A stretch of 55,990 bases of DNA from Lachnospira sp. (GCA_017621205.1 JAGATQ010000002.1:1-55990), one strand, 5' to 3'. Numbered from the stretch's first letter, positions 28,117 to 37,053 are shown. Numbers and translations are program-made. Notes: a model not told the origin generated them from the sequence alone.

Positions 28117-28334
28117 GTTTTGGCCGCAATTTTTCTGCTCCCATGATACTCCGGATTGCTCCGCTCTTCGGGCTCCCGCAATCCTAAAAACATTCGAACT
28201 CCGCCCTTTCGAGCTCCCTTCTCATGTTTTGGCCGCAATTTTTCTGCTCCCATGATACTCCGGATTGCTCCGCTCTTCGGGCTCCCGCAATCCTAAAAAC
28301 ATTCGAACTCCGCCCTTTCGGGCTCCCTTCTCAT
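28117..28334. repeat. Tandem 109-bp repeat (two copies plus the start of a third)
   Basis: The unit that begins GTTTTGGCCGCAATTTTTCT at 28117 is repeated from 28226 with one visible change (CGAGCT against CGGGCT). A third copy starts at 28335 but diverges after GTTTTGGC. Within each unit, GGATTGC and GCAATCC (minus-strand sense) form a stem around a GC-rich loop with a second small hairpin (GCCCGAAAGGGC). Base composition is distinctly more GC-rich than the flanks. A short frame runs through it, but its sequence is only the repeat and I do not count it as a gene. It lies in the 390-bp gap between the methyltransferase and the 110-aa gene. Confidence 0.9.
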
Positions 28335-28342
28335 GTTTTGGC

Positions 28343-28397
28343 GGGTTTCAAGGTCATGTTTTTTTATGCGAGCATAAAAAACATGACTTTGAAACCC
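28343..28397. repeat. Long near-perfect inverted repeat
   Basis: About 26 bp (GGGTTTCAAGGTCATGTTTT and on to 28369) is mirrored at 28372-28397 with one mismatch and a length change in the T run, leaving almost no loop. It directly follows the third partial 109-bp unit, so it is probably the terminal part of the same repetitive element. It may also end transcription of the 110-aa gene on the minus strand. Confidence 0.8.
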
Positions 28398-28464
28398 TTG
28401 TATCATATTTTAAAGAAAGACATCCAAAAGCACAAGCCTTTTTATGAAATTATAAGAAAAGATT

Positions 28465-28797
28465 TTAAAACATACGGTCACGCCTGCATTTTCTTAATCG
28501 CCGTACATACATCTCATCCACTAGTAATACGATAACCAGCGTTTCATCTACCTGTGTTTCTCCTTTTTGCTGTAATGCATTTATGATTTTTGTTACCAGC
28601 CTTGTTAATTCTGCCGAATCCATAACCTTGGCATACATCATAGAGCCTTCATATTCTAAACGGTCACACTCCTGCTCTATCATGTCATTGAGCCCATACA
28701 CAGACCTTGGATAGCAGTGCTTCATGCGGATGGCATCCTCCTGCCATGCTTTTTCATATTCCTCCAAATCTGTTAGATAGCTTAATTTGTCCTCCAT
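28465..28797 (-). CDS. Small conserved-looking hypothetical protein (110 aa)
   Basis: 110 residues, predicted all-helical and acidic in the first two thirds, ending in a strongly basic tail (RRLRKCRRDRM). It has no signal peptide or membrane segment and no motif I recognise; the segment CYPRSVYGLNDMIEQECDRLEY is the most distinctive. A weak ribosome site (GTGGAG) precedes ATG 28797. It lies 60 bp downstream of the YwmB-like gene on the same strand. Confidence 0.65.
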   Translation of the reverse strand: MEDKLSYLTDLEEYEKAWQEDAIRMKHCYPRSVYGLNDMIEQECDRLEYEGSMMYAKVMDSAELTRLVTKIINALQQKGETQVDETLVIVLLVDEMYVRRLRKCRRDRMF

Positions 28798-28857
28798 TAT
28801 ATCGGTTACTCCACTTCGATTTGCTATATCTTATGCATGATAAAATAAATGGTGCAA

Positions 28858-29601
28858 TTAAAAATCTTCATTATAGTATGGAATTGCCAGATTCATATAG
28901 GTTCGGTTTTCCTTCTCATGATAAGTATAGATTAATTGGGTATTCATCTTCTGCCCATTTAACATCTGATGGATATCTAATCTTTTTGTATATCCATAAA
29001 ATATTGTACTCTGGCTTCCATCACTATTGTCAGGAAGCTTTTGTTCTTTTATCTTTTTGCTTTCCAATACCTTAAATATGGTTTCCTGCATGGATAATAT
29101 CCGTTCTTCATCAAGCTCCCCTTCATAGCTCCCTTCCATACTGAGGTAACACTGTGGCTTCATATTTAACGCCTCGTAGCTTTTGCAAATAATTTCCTTC
29201 AAGGAAATAATGGATTCAATATGGTCTGTTAACACAATGGTCGTTGTAACAATCTGTCTCTGACTGCCTTGATTTTCATCTCCCTGTACCTGATATTGAA
29301 TCTTAGTCTCTGCCTTGTCATTTATACTGGAAATCGTTTGTTTTCCCTCCTGATAGCGATAGCTTGTGAGCTTTAATCCATCCGCTACATAAGAAAGCAG
29401 CTGCCTTTTTTCCTCTCTTGATACCAGAACCGTTCCATATTCTGCTGTAACTGTTAAAGTACTCTTTGCCGGAACAGATTCTCCCGCTAAAAATGCCTCT
29501 GTAATTTTATTATCATTTTTCAATCCATATATTACTACAAGCTGTAGCAATACTGCCAGCCATACAAGAATCACGGAATAGATAATTGCTTTTTTACTCA
29601 T
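28858..29601 (-). CDS. YwmB-like membrane-anchored protein
   Basis: 247 residues, close to the 246 of Bacillus YwmB. It has one N-terminal membrane segment (IIYSVILVWLAVLLQLVVIYGL) and an extracytoplasmic alpha/beta domain with pseudo-repeats 'AEYGTVLVSREEKRQLLSYVADGLKL' and 'GSYEGELDEERILSMQETIFKVL', matching the two-lobed TATA-box-binding-like fold described for YwmB (DUF1779). The function of the family is unknown; in Bacillus it lies near sporulation and wall genes. The start follows AGGGGG. The assignment rests on length, topology and pattern only. Confidence 0.6.
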   Translation of the reverse strand: MSKKAIIYSVILVWLAVLLQLVVIYGLKNDNKITEAFLAGESVPAKSTLTVTAEYGTVLVSREEKRQLLSYVADGLKLTSYRYQEGKQTISSINDKAETKIQYQVQGDENQGSQRQIVTTTIVLTDHIESIISLKEIICKSYEALNMKPQCYLSMEGSYEGELDEERILSMQETIFKVLESKKIKEQKLPDNSDGSQSTIFYGYTKRLDIHQMLNGQKMNTQLIYTYHEKENRTYMNLAIPYYNEDF

Positions 29602-29700
29602 AAGAAAACCCCCTTGGTCTCGTAATGTTCCAATTTATGGATATCATTGCCGAAAACAAAAGGGGTTATACATGTAATTCATTTAATAAATATCAAATAT

Positions 29701-30357
29701 TCAGATAGGTTTCTTATCAAGCAACAGTGATACCGCAGAGGAGGTTCCAATTCTTGAACATCCGAGTGCAATAAACTCCTCCAAATCCTCCCGGGAGGAT
29801 ACACCGCCTGCTGCCTTCATCTTCACATTCTCACCAATCATGTCCCTGAACAACTTAATATCCGCAGTGGTTGCACCACCGCTTCCAAAGCCCGTACTCG
29901 TCTTGATATAGTCCGCTCCGGCTTCTGTTACAATCTGGCACATGGCAATCTTTTCGCCCTCGGTCAAATTGCAGGTCTCTATAATTACCTTCAAAAGCTT
30001 ATTACCGCAAGCCTTCTTAATACACTCGATTTCTTCCTTGACCTTAATAAAATTGCCTTCCTTTACATCTCCCTGATTAATTACCATGTCAATTTCGTCT
30101 GCACCATCTGAAATTGCCTGCCTGGCCTCAAACTCCTTGACACTTGTCTTGTTGTATCCATTAGGGAATCCAATCACGGTACATATTGTAAGCTTCGGAT
30201 AATCCTTTTTCACCCGTGCAACAAAGCTTGGGGGAATACAGACCGAAGCAGTATGACAGGCAAGTGCCTCCTCACAAAGCTTTTTTATCTGCTCATTGGT
30301 AGCAGTCGGCTTTAACAGGGTGTGGTCTATATAGGAAAATATCTCTTCGTTTGTCAT
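29701..30357 (-). CDS. deoC: Deoxyribose-phosphate aldolase
   Basis: 218 residues, full length. Conserved blocks are YIDHTLLKPTAT, VIGFPNGYNKTSVKEFEA, DEIDMVINQG, LKVIIETCNLT and the Schiff-base lysine in YIKTSTGFGSGGAT. It cleaves 2-deoxyribose-5-phosphate to glyceraldehyde-3-phosphate and acetaldehyde, feeding nucleoside sugars into glycolysis. The start codon overlaps the stop of the preceding surface-protein gene (ATGA at 30354-30357), with GAGGAC as ribosome site inside that gene. No other nucleoside-catabolism gene is nearby. Confidence 0.97.
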   Translation of the reverse strand: MTNEEIFSYIDHTLLKPTATNEQIKKLCEEALACHTASVCIPPSFVARVKKDYPKLTICTVIGFPNGYNKTSVKEFEARQAISDGADEIDMVINQGDVKEGNFIKVKEEIECIKKACGNKLLKVIIETCNLTEGEKIAMCQIVTEAGADYIKTSTGFGSGGATTADIKLFRDMIGENVKMKAAGGVSSREDLEEFIALGCSRIGTSSAVSLLLDKKPI

Positions 30358-33300
30358 TGTATTCGTCCTCTTTTCTGTCCTTTTTTGGCAAGAAGCTTCT
30401 TATACTTCTTTTTAACATTTTTGGGTACTTTTATGATAAGTCCTGCCTTTGTTTTCGTAAAGCATTTTTTACCAACCTTTTGCAATTTTTTAGAATTAAT
30501 CTTAATGCTTGCAAGCTTCTTATCCTTTGCAAATGCAGAAGCACCAATGCTTTTTACCTTCTTTCCCAAGGTTACCTTCTTAAGCTTCTTACACCCTGCA
30601 AATGCAGAAGCACCAATACTTTTAACATTATCCCCACCTCTTACCAGTGTTAGCTTTTTCAACCCATAAAATGCTTTTTTATCCACCTTGGTAACCAGAT
30701 AGTGGAAACCATTTATCGTTACATAAATAGGAATATTGCTCTTTTTAAGCTTACGGTTTACTACTTTATTCAGTGTAACAGTTCCACCATCATAAGTAGA
30801 GCTGATAACTTTATAGCGATAATTACCAATGATATAGACATTACCTGTCTCCGGCTTTCCAAGCCCATCATAGTATGATAGCGTCTCCCCGGTGGCATCC
30901 ACAATTGGTTCGAAATCCGTGACAGGAAGCGTTTCCCCAAAGGGAGACTGCCCCAGATTCTCTGATGGCTTGATGTCCGTTTGTGGTGGATTCTGTGTCG
31001 TAGGCGGTGCCTGCGTTGTAGCTTCTGCATTCCCATTTCCCTTTGTATTACGAATCTTGACATAGCAGGTAACCTGGTCCGTCAGTGCCCCTGTTGCCTC
31101 TTCCCTAAGATAAAATCCAAAACGGTACTCTAATACCTCTTGCCCGCCTGTGTTGGAAAGAACAATCGGACTGCTGCCATAAACACCCATAAAACGGTTA
31201 GAAAGCGTATAGCCGGCAGCCGGTGTCACGCTAACCTTATCAAGATAACAATCTTCTTCCCAGACACCATCAATATGATACATGGATTCCCGAACTGGAA
31301 GATAGGTAATAACAAATGGCAGGGAGACACTTCCCTCATAATTACCCGATTGTGTTGCCGTTACAACTGCCTTTGCCTTTCTGATATCGGTAGTCAGATT
31401 CACGTTCTGTTCATAGCTTACGTTAAAATCACTTTCCTTCATTAGCTTCTCTTCCTCTGTGGCAATCGTAACCTTGGGTGTCAATGCATTCGTATTATAA
31501 TACTGCTCACCAATCCTCTCAAACAATTCTTCTGTTAATTGCTTTTTTGTAATCGTTAAGGCAAAGCAATCGGAATCCTTAACCACCCCATTTTGTGCAG
31601 TCACACGACAGAATATCTGATATTTTCCTGCATTCAAATCCACCGGAATCCGGTAATTGTTTGAGACTTCATTGACAAGTAACCGCTCCTCATTTCCCAC
31701 CTTTTCGTACCACTGATAGGTTAAAAATCCTGGCTCTTTAGACATAGTACAGGTTGCACGCACTGCAAATTCTTCCCCTGCAAAGGTTCTTCCATAAGTA
31801 TAGGTGGCATCCTTTTGCTCACTCGTAATAAAAATTCTTCCCTCACTATCATAATAAGCATAAATATAGCTGTCACGGGTTACCACAAAACCTTCCGAAA
31901 GAAGCGTATCTCCTTTCTCTGTCAAAGGGCTTTTTGTCCAGCCCACAAAATACTGAGGTTGCTCTATGGGAAGCTCCTGCGGATATTCCGCAAAACTTTC
32001 CGGCAATGTAAACGTAAACCCTGTATTACCATACCGCTCCACTAATTCTTCATTTTCCTCATACACCCTGTTCACATTGATGGCTGCATAGCGGTATATC
32101 TGGCTTGCCGCTTTGTCCTCAGTCTTTTTCCTATCAGCAAATTTAGGAGACTGGTCTCGCTTACCAGAACCACCGGATACTTGTTGACACCAGATTAAGG
32201 CATTATTTCTAAGTGTTACAAAACCTGTTCCAATATAAAGGGCATTTTGTTTCACAAGCTCCGGATTCCCTGGCTCTACAGAATCGGACAGCTCCACCGC
32301 TGCATAGGTATCTGGCGTGAGATAACTATCTCCCTGCTGCATTGATGCAAGCTGTAGCAGCCAGCACACCTTACCGCCCTCAAACTCCTTCGTCCCATAT
32401 CCTGTTACCTCTGCTTTGTCATCATCCTGCCGCTTGCCCATGCGGCTAACCGCTCCGCTAAAGCCTGCCTTGTCCTGATTAAAATAACAATTGGCATAGC
32501 TTACCTGTTGCTGCTCTCCTGCTACCGAAACCACTGCGTCTGTATTACCCGAAATTCCCGCAACGTAACCACTCTCCTGTAACACCTCCATCGTGATGTC
32601 CGCATAGCAGCGATACACCTCCGTTCCAAAAGACTGGGACGGATACTCATCCACCGCTCCAAGGGTACGGATACCCGCTGTTCCCACGATACCGCCTACA
32701 AATTCCTTATCTGCTGCTAGCTTTCCTGTAATATAGCAATTGATAATCTTGGTTCCAACAGCCTCTCCTGCAATTCCTCCAACCCGGTATTTACCCATAA
32801 CAGAAGCACCCTCTAAACCAAGGCGTTCGATTCTTGCCCCATAAGTAACACCAAAAAGACCCACTTCATTATCCTGCATTGTCCCGACATGAAGTCCGGT
32901 AATCACATGGTAACGACCATCGAAATGTCCCTTGTAAGCATTATCATAAGATACCTCACCCGAAACACTTGTCCGGCTTCCCATTGGTACAAAAGGAATC
33001 CCTGTCATATCAATATCTGCGAGCAATATGGCATCGGCTTTTGTAGCATCTGCACTACTGCCCTCAAGGACTGTTTTCCCATTCACATAATCACCAAACC
33101 AGCATAAATGGGTTGCATTTTTTATTTCAAATATTCCATCCTTATTCTGGGCAGGAATCGCACTAATCTTAGTAACGGTAACCGTACAATCAGCTACGAT
33201 ATCCTTTCCGGTAAACACTTCTCCTGCCCGGTCGGTATTCTTATAGATGAATTCATAGTAGTATCCACTCTCTGCCTTCGGAAGCACAACAGAGTCATTG

Positions 33301-34787
33301 GCATAAACCGTCTCCTCTACATCACCTTCATAGACAATCTGATAGACCTCATTGCTGCCATCCACCGGAGCCTCCATTAAAAATACAGGGAGCATCTGCA
33401 CCTTTGTCTTCCCAGAGGTCTTCAGATATTGTCCATACGCTGCCTTCGGCTCAATACCAAATGCCTGATAAACCGACACCCGGTTACCATGGTTTAAGCG
33501 ATGTGCAATCTCTCCGGTAGCAAAGGTATCCGCATGATACCACGCTACCTCATTATAATTGAGTGTCGTTCCTGCAGACATATCCTTGTCCGCTACATAA
33601 TAACAATTGTAGGCAACCTGACGGTACTTGCCAACATATTTCTGCTCTCCGTCTACCAGCTCCTTGCCCTCATAGTAATAATTATTCAAATCCATTCCGG
33701 TATTGGAAGACTTCCCCTGAGTCTGAATTGCTCCCAGTCCCTGCCTTTGATAACCGCTTCCATAACAATTCACAAAGTACCCCCCGGATGGACGCCCTGC
33801 AATCGCACCGATAAAATTGCCCTCATCATTAGATGTAACGACTGCATTACTATAGCAATTCACTACAAGACCATAATTTGAATAAAGATTCTGATAGGTT
33901 CCTCCACAGGCACCAACAATTCCACCACAATATCCATAAGCACGTTCACTGGAATTGCCGCACACCGAACCCATAGAATAACTGTGTTCCACCAGACCGG
34001 AATTCTGTCCTACCAAACCGCCCGCTCCATGACTGGAATTTAATACAACATCGGCATAGCAATCTGATATTGTGCCCTTATAGCTCTTTCTTCCCTCCTG
34101 AAACAGATTGCTTCCAACCAGACCTCCTGCTACCAGACCCTCCGACGCAATCACACCCTCAAAGCTACAGTTTTTAATAATCCCCCCCTGATTCATACCA
34201 ACCAGACCTCCGGTATTGGTTGCCTTACTATGCAAATAGCTATTGCAAATATTCAAATTCTTAATGGTACCCTGATATAATACACCACCTATCTCGGAGC
34301 AGGCAATCATTTTAAACAAACCTGCTGCATTTTCTATTTCCGTTCCCATCTGATAATAAAATCCATGGACCATATGTCCCTGCCCATCAAATGTACCAAT
34401 ATACTTATGCTTCTGGTCCCCAATCCCCGGAAATGGAGTAAGAGCCGCCTCGGAAGTTACCAGTCTTCCATCCGAAAGTGTTAAGTCAGAAAGCATAATA
34501 TCTTTTGTAAGCTTTGCATTCACATTCACATAGTTACTACTGCTTGCAGTCCCACTGCTATTTACAAAATCTGCAAACCACCGTAACTCGGATGCGGAAG
34601 AAATAAGATACCACACCTTACCATCGGCATCCGTCTGCTTTGCAGGCTCTACCATCTCTGCTGCCACCCGGCAACAGACCTCCTCTAAAAGCTGTCTGAA
34701 AAGCTCTGTTGTATTCAGAGAGCAAATGAGTACCACACTCATCACGACTGCCAGAATCCTTTTTCTTATACTATATAACTGACGCAT
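30354..34787 (-). CDS. Giant GLUG/LRR surface protein
   Basis: About 1477 residues from ATG 34787 (GGTGGG, 6-nt gap); upstream in-frame ATG 34862 would put 25 residues before the signal peptide. Order: signal peptide (ILAVVMSVVLICSLNTT), then GLUG-type repeats at about 130-400 and again at 620-770 ('AGGLVGSNL', 'GAGGLVGQNSG', 'VGGIAGEAVG'). A beta-rich centre with MBG/bacterial repeat-like segments, a Thr/Pro linker (TTQAPPTTQNPPQT) and a C-terminal LRR_5 block (IGASAFAGCKKLKKVTLGKK) follow. It ends in a Lys-rich tail with no sortase signal. Such proteins are exported adhesin-like factors. It overlaps deoC by 4 bp. Confidence 0.85.
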   Translation of the reverse strand: MRQLYSIRKRILAVVMSVVLICSLNTTELFRQLLEEVCCRVAAEMVEPAKQTDADGKVWYLISSASELRWFADFVNSSGTASSSNYVNVNAKLTKDIMLSDLTLSDGRLVTSEAALTPFPGIGDQKHKYIGTFDGQGHMVHGFYYQMGTEIENAAGLFKMIACSEIGGVLYQGTIKNLNICNSYLHSKATNTGGLVGMNQGGIIKNCSFEGVIASEGLVAGGLVGSNLFQEGRKSYKGTISDCYADVVLNSSHGAGGLVGQNSGLVEHSYSMGSVCGNSSERAYGYCGGIVGACGGTYQNLYSNYGLVVNCYSNAVVTSNDEGNFIGAIAGRPSGGYFVNCYGSGYQRQGLGAIQTQGKSSNTGMDLNNYYYEGKELVDGEQKYVGKYRQVAYNCYYVADKDMSAGTTLNYNEVAWYHADTFATGEIAHRLNHGNRVSVYQAFGIEPKAAYGQYLKTSGKTKVQMLPVFLMEAPVDGSNEVYQIVYEGDVEETVYANDSVVLPKAESGYYYEFIYKNTDRAGEVFTGKDIVADCTVTVTKISAIPAQNKDGIFEIKNATHLCWFGDYVNGKTVLEGSSADATKADAILLADIDMTGIPFVPMGSRTSVSGEVSYDNAYKGHFDGRYHVITGLHVGTMQDNEVGLFGVTYGARIERLGLEGASVMGKYRVGGIAGEAVGTKIINCYITGKLAADKEFVGGIVGTAGIRTLGAVDEYPSQSFGTEVYRCYADITMEVLQESGYVAGISGNTDAVVSVAGEQQQVSYANCYFNQDKAGFSGAVSRMGKRQDDDKAEVTGYGTKEFEGGKVCWLLQLASMQQGDSYLTPDTYAAVELSDSVEPGNPELVKQNALYIGTGFVTLRNNALIWCQQVSGGSGKRDQSPKFADRKKTEDKAASQIYRYAAINVNRVYEENEELVERYGNTGFTFTLPESFAEYPQELPIEQPQYFVGWTKSPLTEKGDTLLSEGFVVTRDSYIYAYYDSEGRIFITSEQKDATYTYGRTFAGEEFAVRATCTMSKEPGFLTYQWYEKVGNEERLLVNEVSNNYRIPVDLNAGKYQIFCRVTAQNGVVKDSDCFALTITKKQLTEELFERIGEQYYNTNALTPKVTIATEEEKLMKESDFNVSYEQNVNLTTDIRKAKAVVTATQSGNYEGSVSLPFVITYLPVRESMYHIDGVWEEDCYLDKVSVTPAAGYTLSNRFMGVYGSSPIVLSNTGGQEVLEYRFGFYLREEATGALTDQVTCYVKIRNTKGNGNAEATTQAPPTTQNPPQTDIKPSENLGQSPFGETLPVTDFEPIVDATGETLSYYDGLGKPETGNVYIIGNYRYKVISSTYDGGTVTLNKVVNRKLKKSNIPIYVTINGFHYLVTKVDKKAFYGLKKLTLVRGGDNVKSIGASAFAGCKKLKKVTLGKKVKSIGASAFAKDKKLASIKINSKKLQKVGKKCFTKTKAGLIIKVPKNVKKKYKKLLAKKGQKRGRIQ

Positions 34788-34963
34788 CCTTATCCCACCG
34801 TTTCTGTAATTATTCTGCGGAGTATAGACCCCAGCCTGTCGATTGCTACACACTACATGCAATCATATTATATATCGACGCTCTTTCAAACCACGGTTAG
34901 CCGGATAACATAAATATACTAATAGAATATCTTCCGAATTGAAAACCATTTATAATAAATGCA

Positions 34964-35089
34964 CTATATATCATCACGTTCAGTAACTGGCTGTTCAAAA
35001 AAATCTTCATGGAATTTTATTGCCCTATCCATATCTTCTACAAAGATATAAATTGAACTAATGTTGCAATTCTTTTCCTGTTCCTCCAT
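34964..35089 (-). pseudogene. Remnant of a VOC/glyoxalase-family gene
   Basis: A 41-codon frame starting at ATG 35089 reads as the first strand and helix of a vicinal-oxygen-chelate protein (ISSIYIFVEDMDRAIKFHED, then FFEQPVTERDDI) and hits a TAG at 34964. Intact VOC proteins are about 120 residues or more; nothing downstream continues the fold. It has no good ribosome site. This is the only coding trace in the 34788-35212 spacer. Confidence 0.6.
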
Positions 35090-35176
35090 AAGTCTTGACT
35101 TGTCTTGCAAATGTTATGCAAAGCTTAACTTTGAATAATATTTATGGTTTGACGCAGAAAACAGCTTTGAATTGTG

Positions 35177-35216
35177 GTAATTTTAATTCCCCCGAATTCG
35201 GGGGAATTAAAATTAC
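35177..35216. terminator. Perfect 40-bp palindrome at the end of the KilA-N gene
   Basis: Bases 35177-35216 form a perfect palindrome with a 20-bp half-site (GTAATTTTAATTCCCCCGAA) and no spacer. It covers the TAA stop of the KilA-N gene (35213-35215). It has no clear T tract, so besides termination it could be a recombination or binding site, or the scar of the insertion that brought the gene in. Confidence 0.7.
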
Positions 35217-36013
35217 TTCAAGACCTTTGTAGTCTGCTCTTCCAAAATAGACATCTGGTGTATAGCAATTTTATTAAGTTTTATCAAGCGTTCTTTTTGG
35301 TTCAGCCCATCTTCAATCAGTACTGCATTGATGTTTTCCATATTTGACAGACATATCAACTCATTTATACTCGCATAATCCCTAATATTACCCTTTTTAT
35401 CAGGATTCTTATCCCGCCATTGTTTTGCTGTCATACCAAATAATGCCATATTCAGCACATCAGCTTCTGATGCATATATGACTGAAGTTTGCTGTAGCGT
35501 AAGTTTTGGTGGAATGAGATTGACTTTAATTGCATCCGTATGTATCCGGTAATTTATTTTTGCTAATTCCCTCTTAGCACTCCATCCAAGTAAAACCTGT
35601 TCTTCTTTCTTTAACCGCTCAAATTCCTTAATAAGATATAATTTAAACTGCGGAGATACCCAGCTTGCAAATTCAAACGCAATATCTTTATATGCATATG
35701 TTCCACCATACCGTCCTGCTTTTGCTACTATGCCCTTTGAGTTTGTACGAGATACCCATTGTTTAACCGACATAATAAAACGGTTTAATCCCGCCTCCAA
35801 CATGATTTCTTCATAAGCAACAGCATTGAAATCTACATTATACATTTCTTCCCATATGCCAAGAAATTCTATTGTATTCTTGTTGCGTAACCATTTTTCT
35901 ATCAGAGCAGGTCCGTTGTTAATTTTTCTTACCATATCAGTTAAAGAAATATAATCATCCTCTTCAATTTGCAGCACCTGTATTTCTGTGCCATCAACAT
36001 TTAGTTTTCCCAT
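35213..36013 (-). CDS. KilA-N domain protein
   Basis: 266 residues. The N-terminal 135 residues match the KilA-N DNA-binding domain of phage and large-virus proteins: YISLTDMVRKINN, then GRYGGTYAYKDIAFEFASWVSPQFKLYLIKEFERL. The C-terminal half is helical (ASEADVLNMALFGMTAKQWRDKNPDKKGNIRDYAS) and resembles the DNA-damage/antirepressor-like region found in stand-alone bacterial members. The exact role is unknown; phage relatives act as antirepressors. It is the only phage-type gene here, with no integrase or capsid genes, beside a broken VOC gene and a 40-bp palindrome, so it is likely horizontally acquired. Confidence 0.88.
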   Translation of the reverse strand: MGKLNVDGTEIQVLQIEEDDYISLTDMVRKINNGPALIEKWLRNKNTIEFLGIWEEMYNVDFNAVAYEEIMLEAGLNRFIMSVKQWVSRTNSKGIVAKAGRYGGTYAYKDIAFEFASWVSPQFKLYLIKEFERLKKEEQVLLGWSAKRELAKINYRIHTDAIKVNLIPPKLTLQQTSVIYASEADVLNMALFGMTAKQWRDKNPDKKGNIRDYASINELICLSNMENINAVLIEDGLNQKERLIKLNKIAIHQMSILEEQTTKVLK

Positions 36014-36058
36014 GCAACATCCCTTTTTCGTTCATTAAGCGATACGAGATTATCCTTC

Positions 36059-36496
36059 CTACCCTATCTCCTCAATCTGCTTCACCCTCCGCACATGCCG
36101 CTCTTCATTAGAAAACGGCGTATCTAAAAAGGTATCTACAATCTTAAGTGCCAGACCGGGACCAATCACCCTCGCTCCCATCGCTAACATATTGGCATTA
36201 TTATGCTCCTTTGTCGCCGCAGCACTAAAACAATCATGGCACAGAGCTGCCCGTACCCCCGGCACTTTGTTAGCAGCAATCGAAACACCAATTCCCGTTC
36301 CACATATAATAATACCATACTCGCAAACTCCATCTGCTACTGCGTGAGCTGCTTTATGGGCAAATTCTGGATAATCACAAGCCTCATCACTGTAACAGCC
36401 GTAATCCTCATAAGCAATGCCCCGCTCCTTCAAGTGTGCCATAACCTCCTGCTTTAAATGATATCCGCCATGGTCACTCGCAACCGCAATTTTCAT
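36059..36496 (-). CDS. rpiB: Ribose-5-phosphate isomerase B
   Basis: 145 residues. Signatures are ASDHGGYHLK, IIICGTGIGVSIAANKVPGVRAALC (catalytic Cys region CGTG) and HNNANMLAMGARVIG. It interconverts ribose-5-phosphate and ribulose-5-phosphate in the pentose phosphate pathway. It follows AGGAGGAATA. Together with the phosphatase homologue and sua5 upstream it reproduces the Bacillus ywlC-ywlE-ywlF neighbourhood. Confidence 0.97.
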   Translation of the reverse strand: MKIAVASDHGGYHLKQEVMAHLKERGIAYEDYGCYSDEACDYPEFAHKAAHAVADGVCEYGIIICGTGIGVSIAANKVPGVRAALCHDCFSAAATKEHNNANMLAMGARVIGPGLALKIVDTFLDTPFSNEERHVRRVKQIEEIG

Positions 36497-36593
36497 GTCC
36501 TATTCCTCCTGATTATTGTATATTAAGATAAATATGATGCTGGGTCCAAAAGGTATTTTGCCTTAAATGGATGCTATGGATTGCACTGTTGTT

Positions 36594-37040
36594 TCACAAA
36601 TGCTTCTCTATCACCACATCCACCAACCGGTGAATCTCCCGGTAACAATATTCGTAATCCATCAATTCCTTACCATAGGGGTCCAGCATATTGCTGCTCT
36701 CCCCAGCCAGCTCCTTTAAAGTATAAATATTTTCTACATTCTGATAATGCTCCTTTACCCGCTCCTTCTGTGCTTCATCCATCGTAATAATTAAATCACT
36801 GCTGTCAATATCTGCCTGTTCCAGCTGAAACACACAATCATATTCCATCGGAGCATCATTATTTAATAAAATCTGAACAATCTTTGAATTAACCGGCTCC
36901 TGAAACAAAACGACAAGGCCTCTCGCCTTAACCTCCACCGGAACACACTCTCCATTACGAATATGCTGGTCTAAAACAGCCTTTGCCATAACCTCTCTTC
37001 CACATTCCCCACTCCCAATAAATAACACACACTTCGACAT
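36594..37040 (-). CDS. YwlE-like low-molecular-weight phosphatase homologue lacking the catalytic cysteine
   Basis: 148 residues, the size of LMW phosphatases. The C-terminal general-acid loop LDPYGKELMDYEYCYREI and the middle helices align with protein-arginine phosphatase YwlE. The N-terminal P-loop reads FIGSGECGREVMA where active enzymes have VCTGNTCRSPMA. In ungapped alignment the nucleophilic Cys is Gly, the P-loop Arg is kept and the Ser after it is Glu. It is therefore probably inactive as a classical phosphatase, perhaps a phospho-arginine binder or regulator. It sits between sua5 (13 bp upstream) and rpiB, the ywlE position, and mecA lies 3 kb away, an adaptor of ClpCP that recognises arginine-phosphorylated substrates in Bacillus. 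Confidence 0.8.
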   Translation of the reverse strand: MSKCVLFIGSGECGREVMAKAVLDQHIRNGECVPVEVKARGLVVLFQEPVNSKIVQILLNNDAPMEYDCVFQLEQADIDSSDLIITMDEAQKERVKEHYQNVENIYTLKELAGESSNMLDPYGKELMDYEYCYREIHRLVDVVIEKHL

Positions 37041-37053
37041 TGTATATACCTCT

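Noticed and set aside
28062..28253. 63-codon minus-strand frame through the 109-bp repeat
   Set aside because: Its sequence is entirely the repeat unit read in one frame and would recur with each copy; no ribosome site and it overlaps the methyltransferase start.
28117..28397. Possible CRISPR array
   Set aside because: Units are 109 bp, directly abutting and without unique spacers; no cas genes nearby.
35073..35089. Shared 16-bp AACTAATGTTGCAATT also present near 40938
   Set aside because: Only two copies, one inside the VOC remnant; no consistent position relative to promoters, so probably chance.
35213..36013. Prophage
   Set aside because: Only a KilA-N gene is present; no integrase, structural, lysis or replication genes and no flanking att-like repeats were seen.
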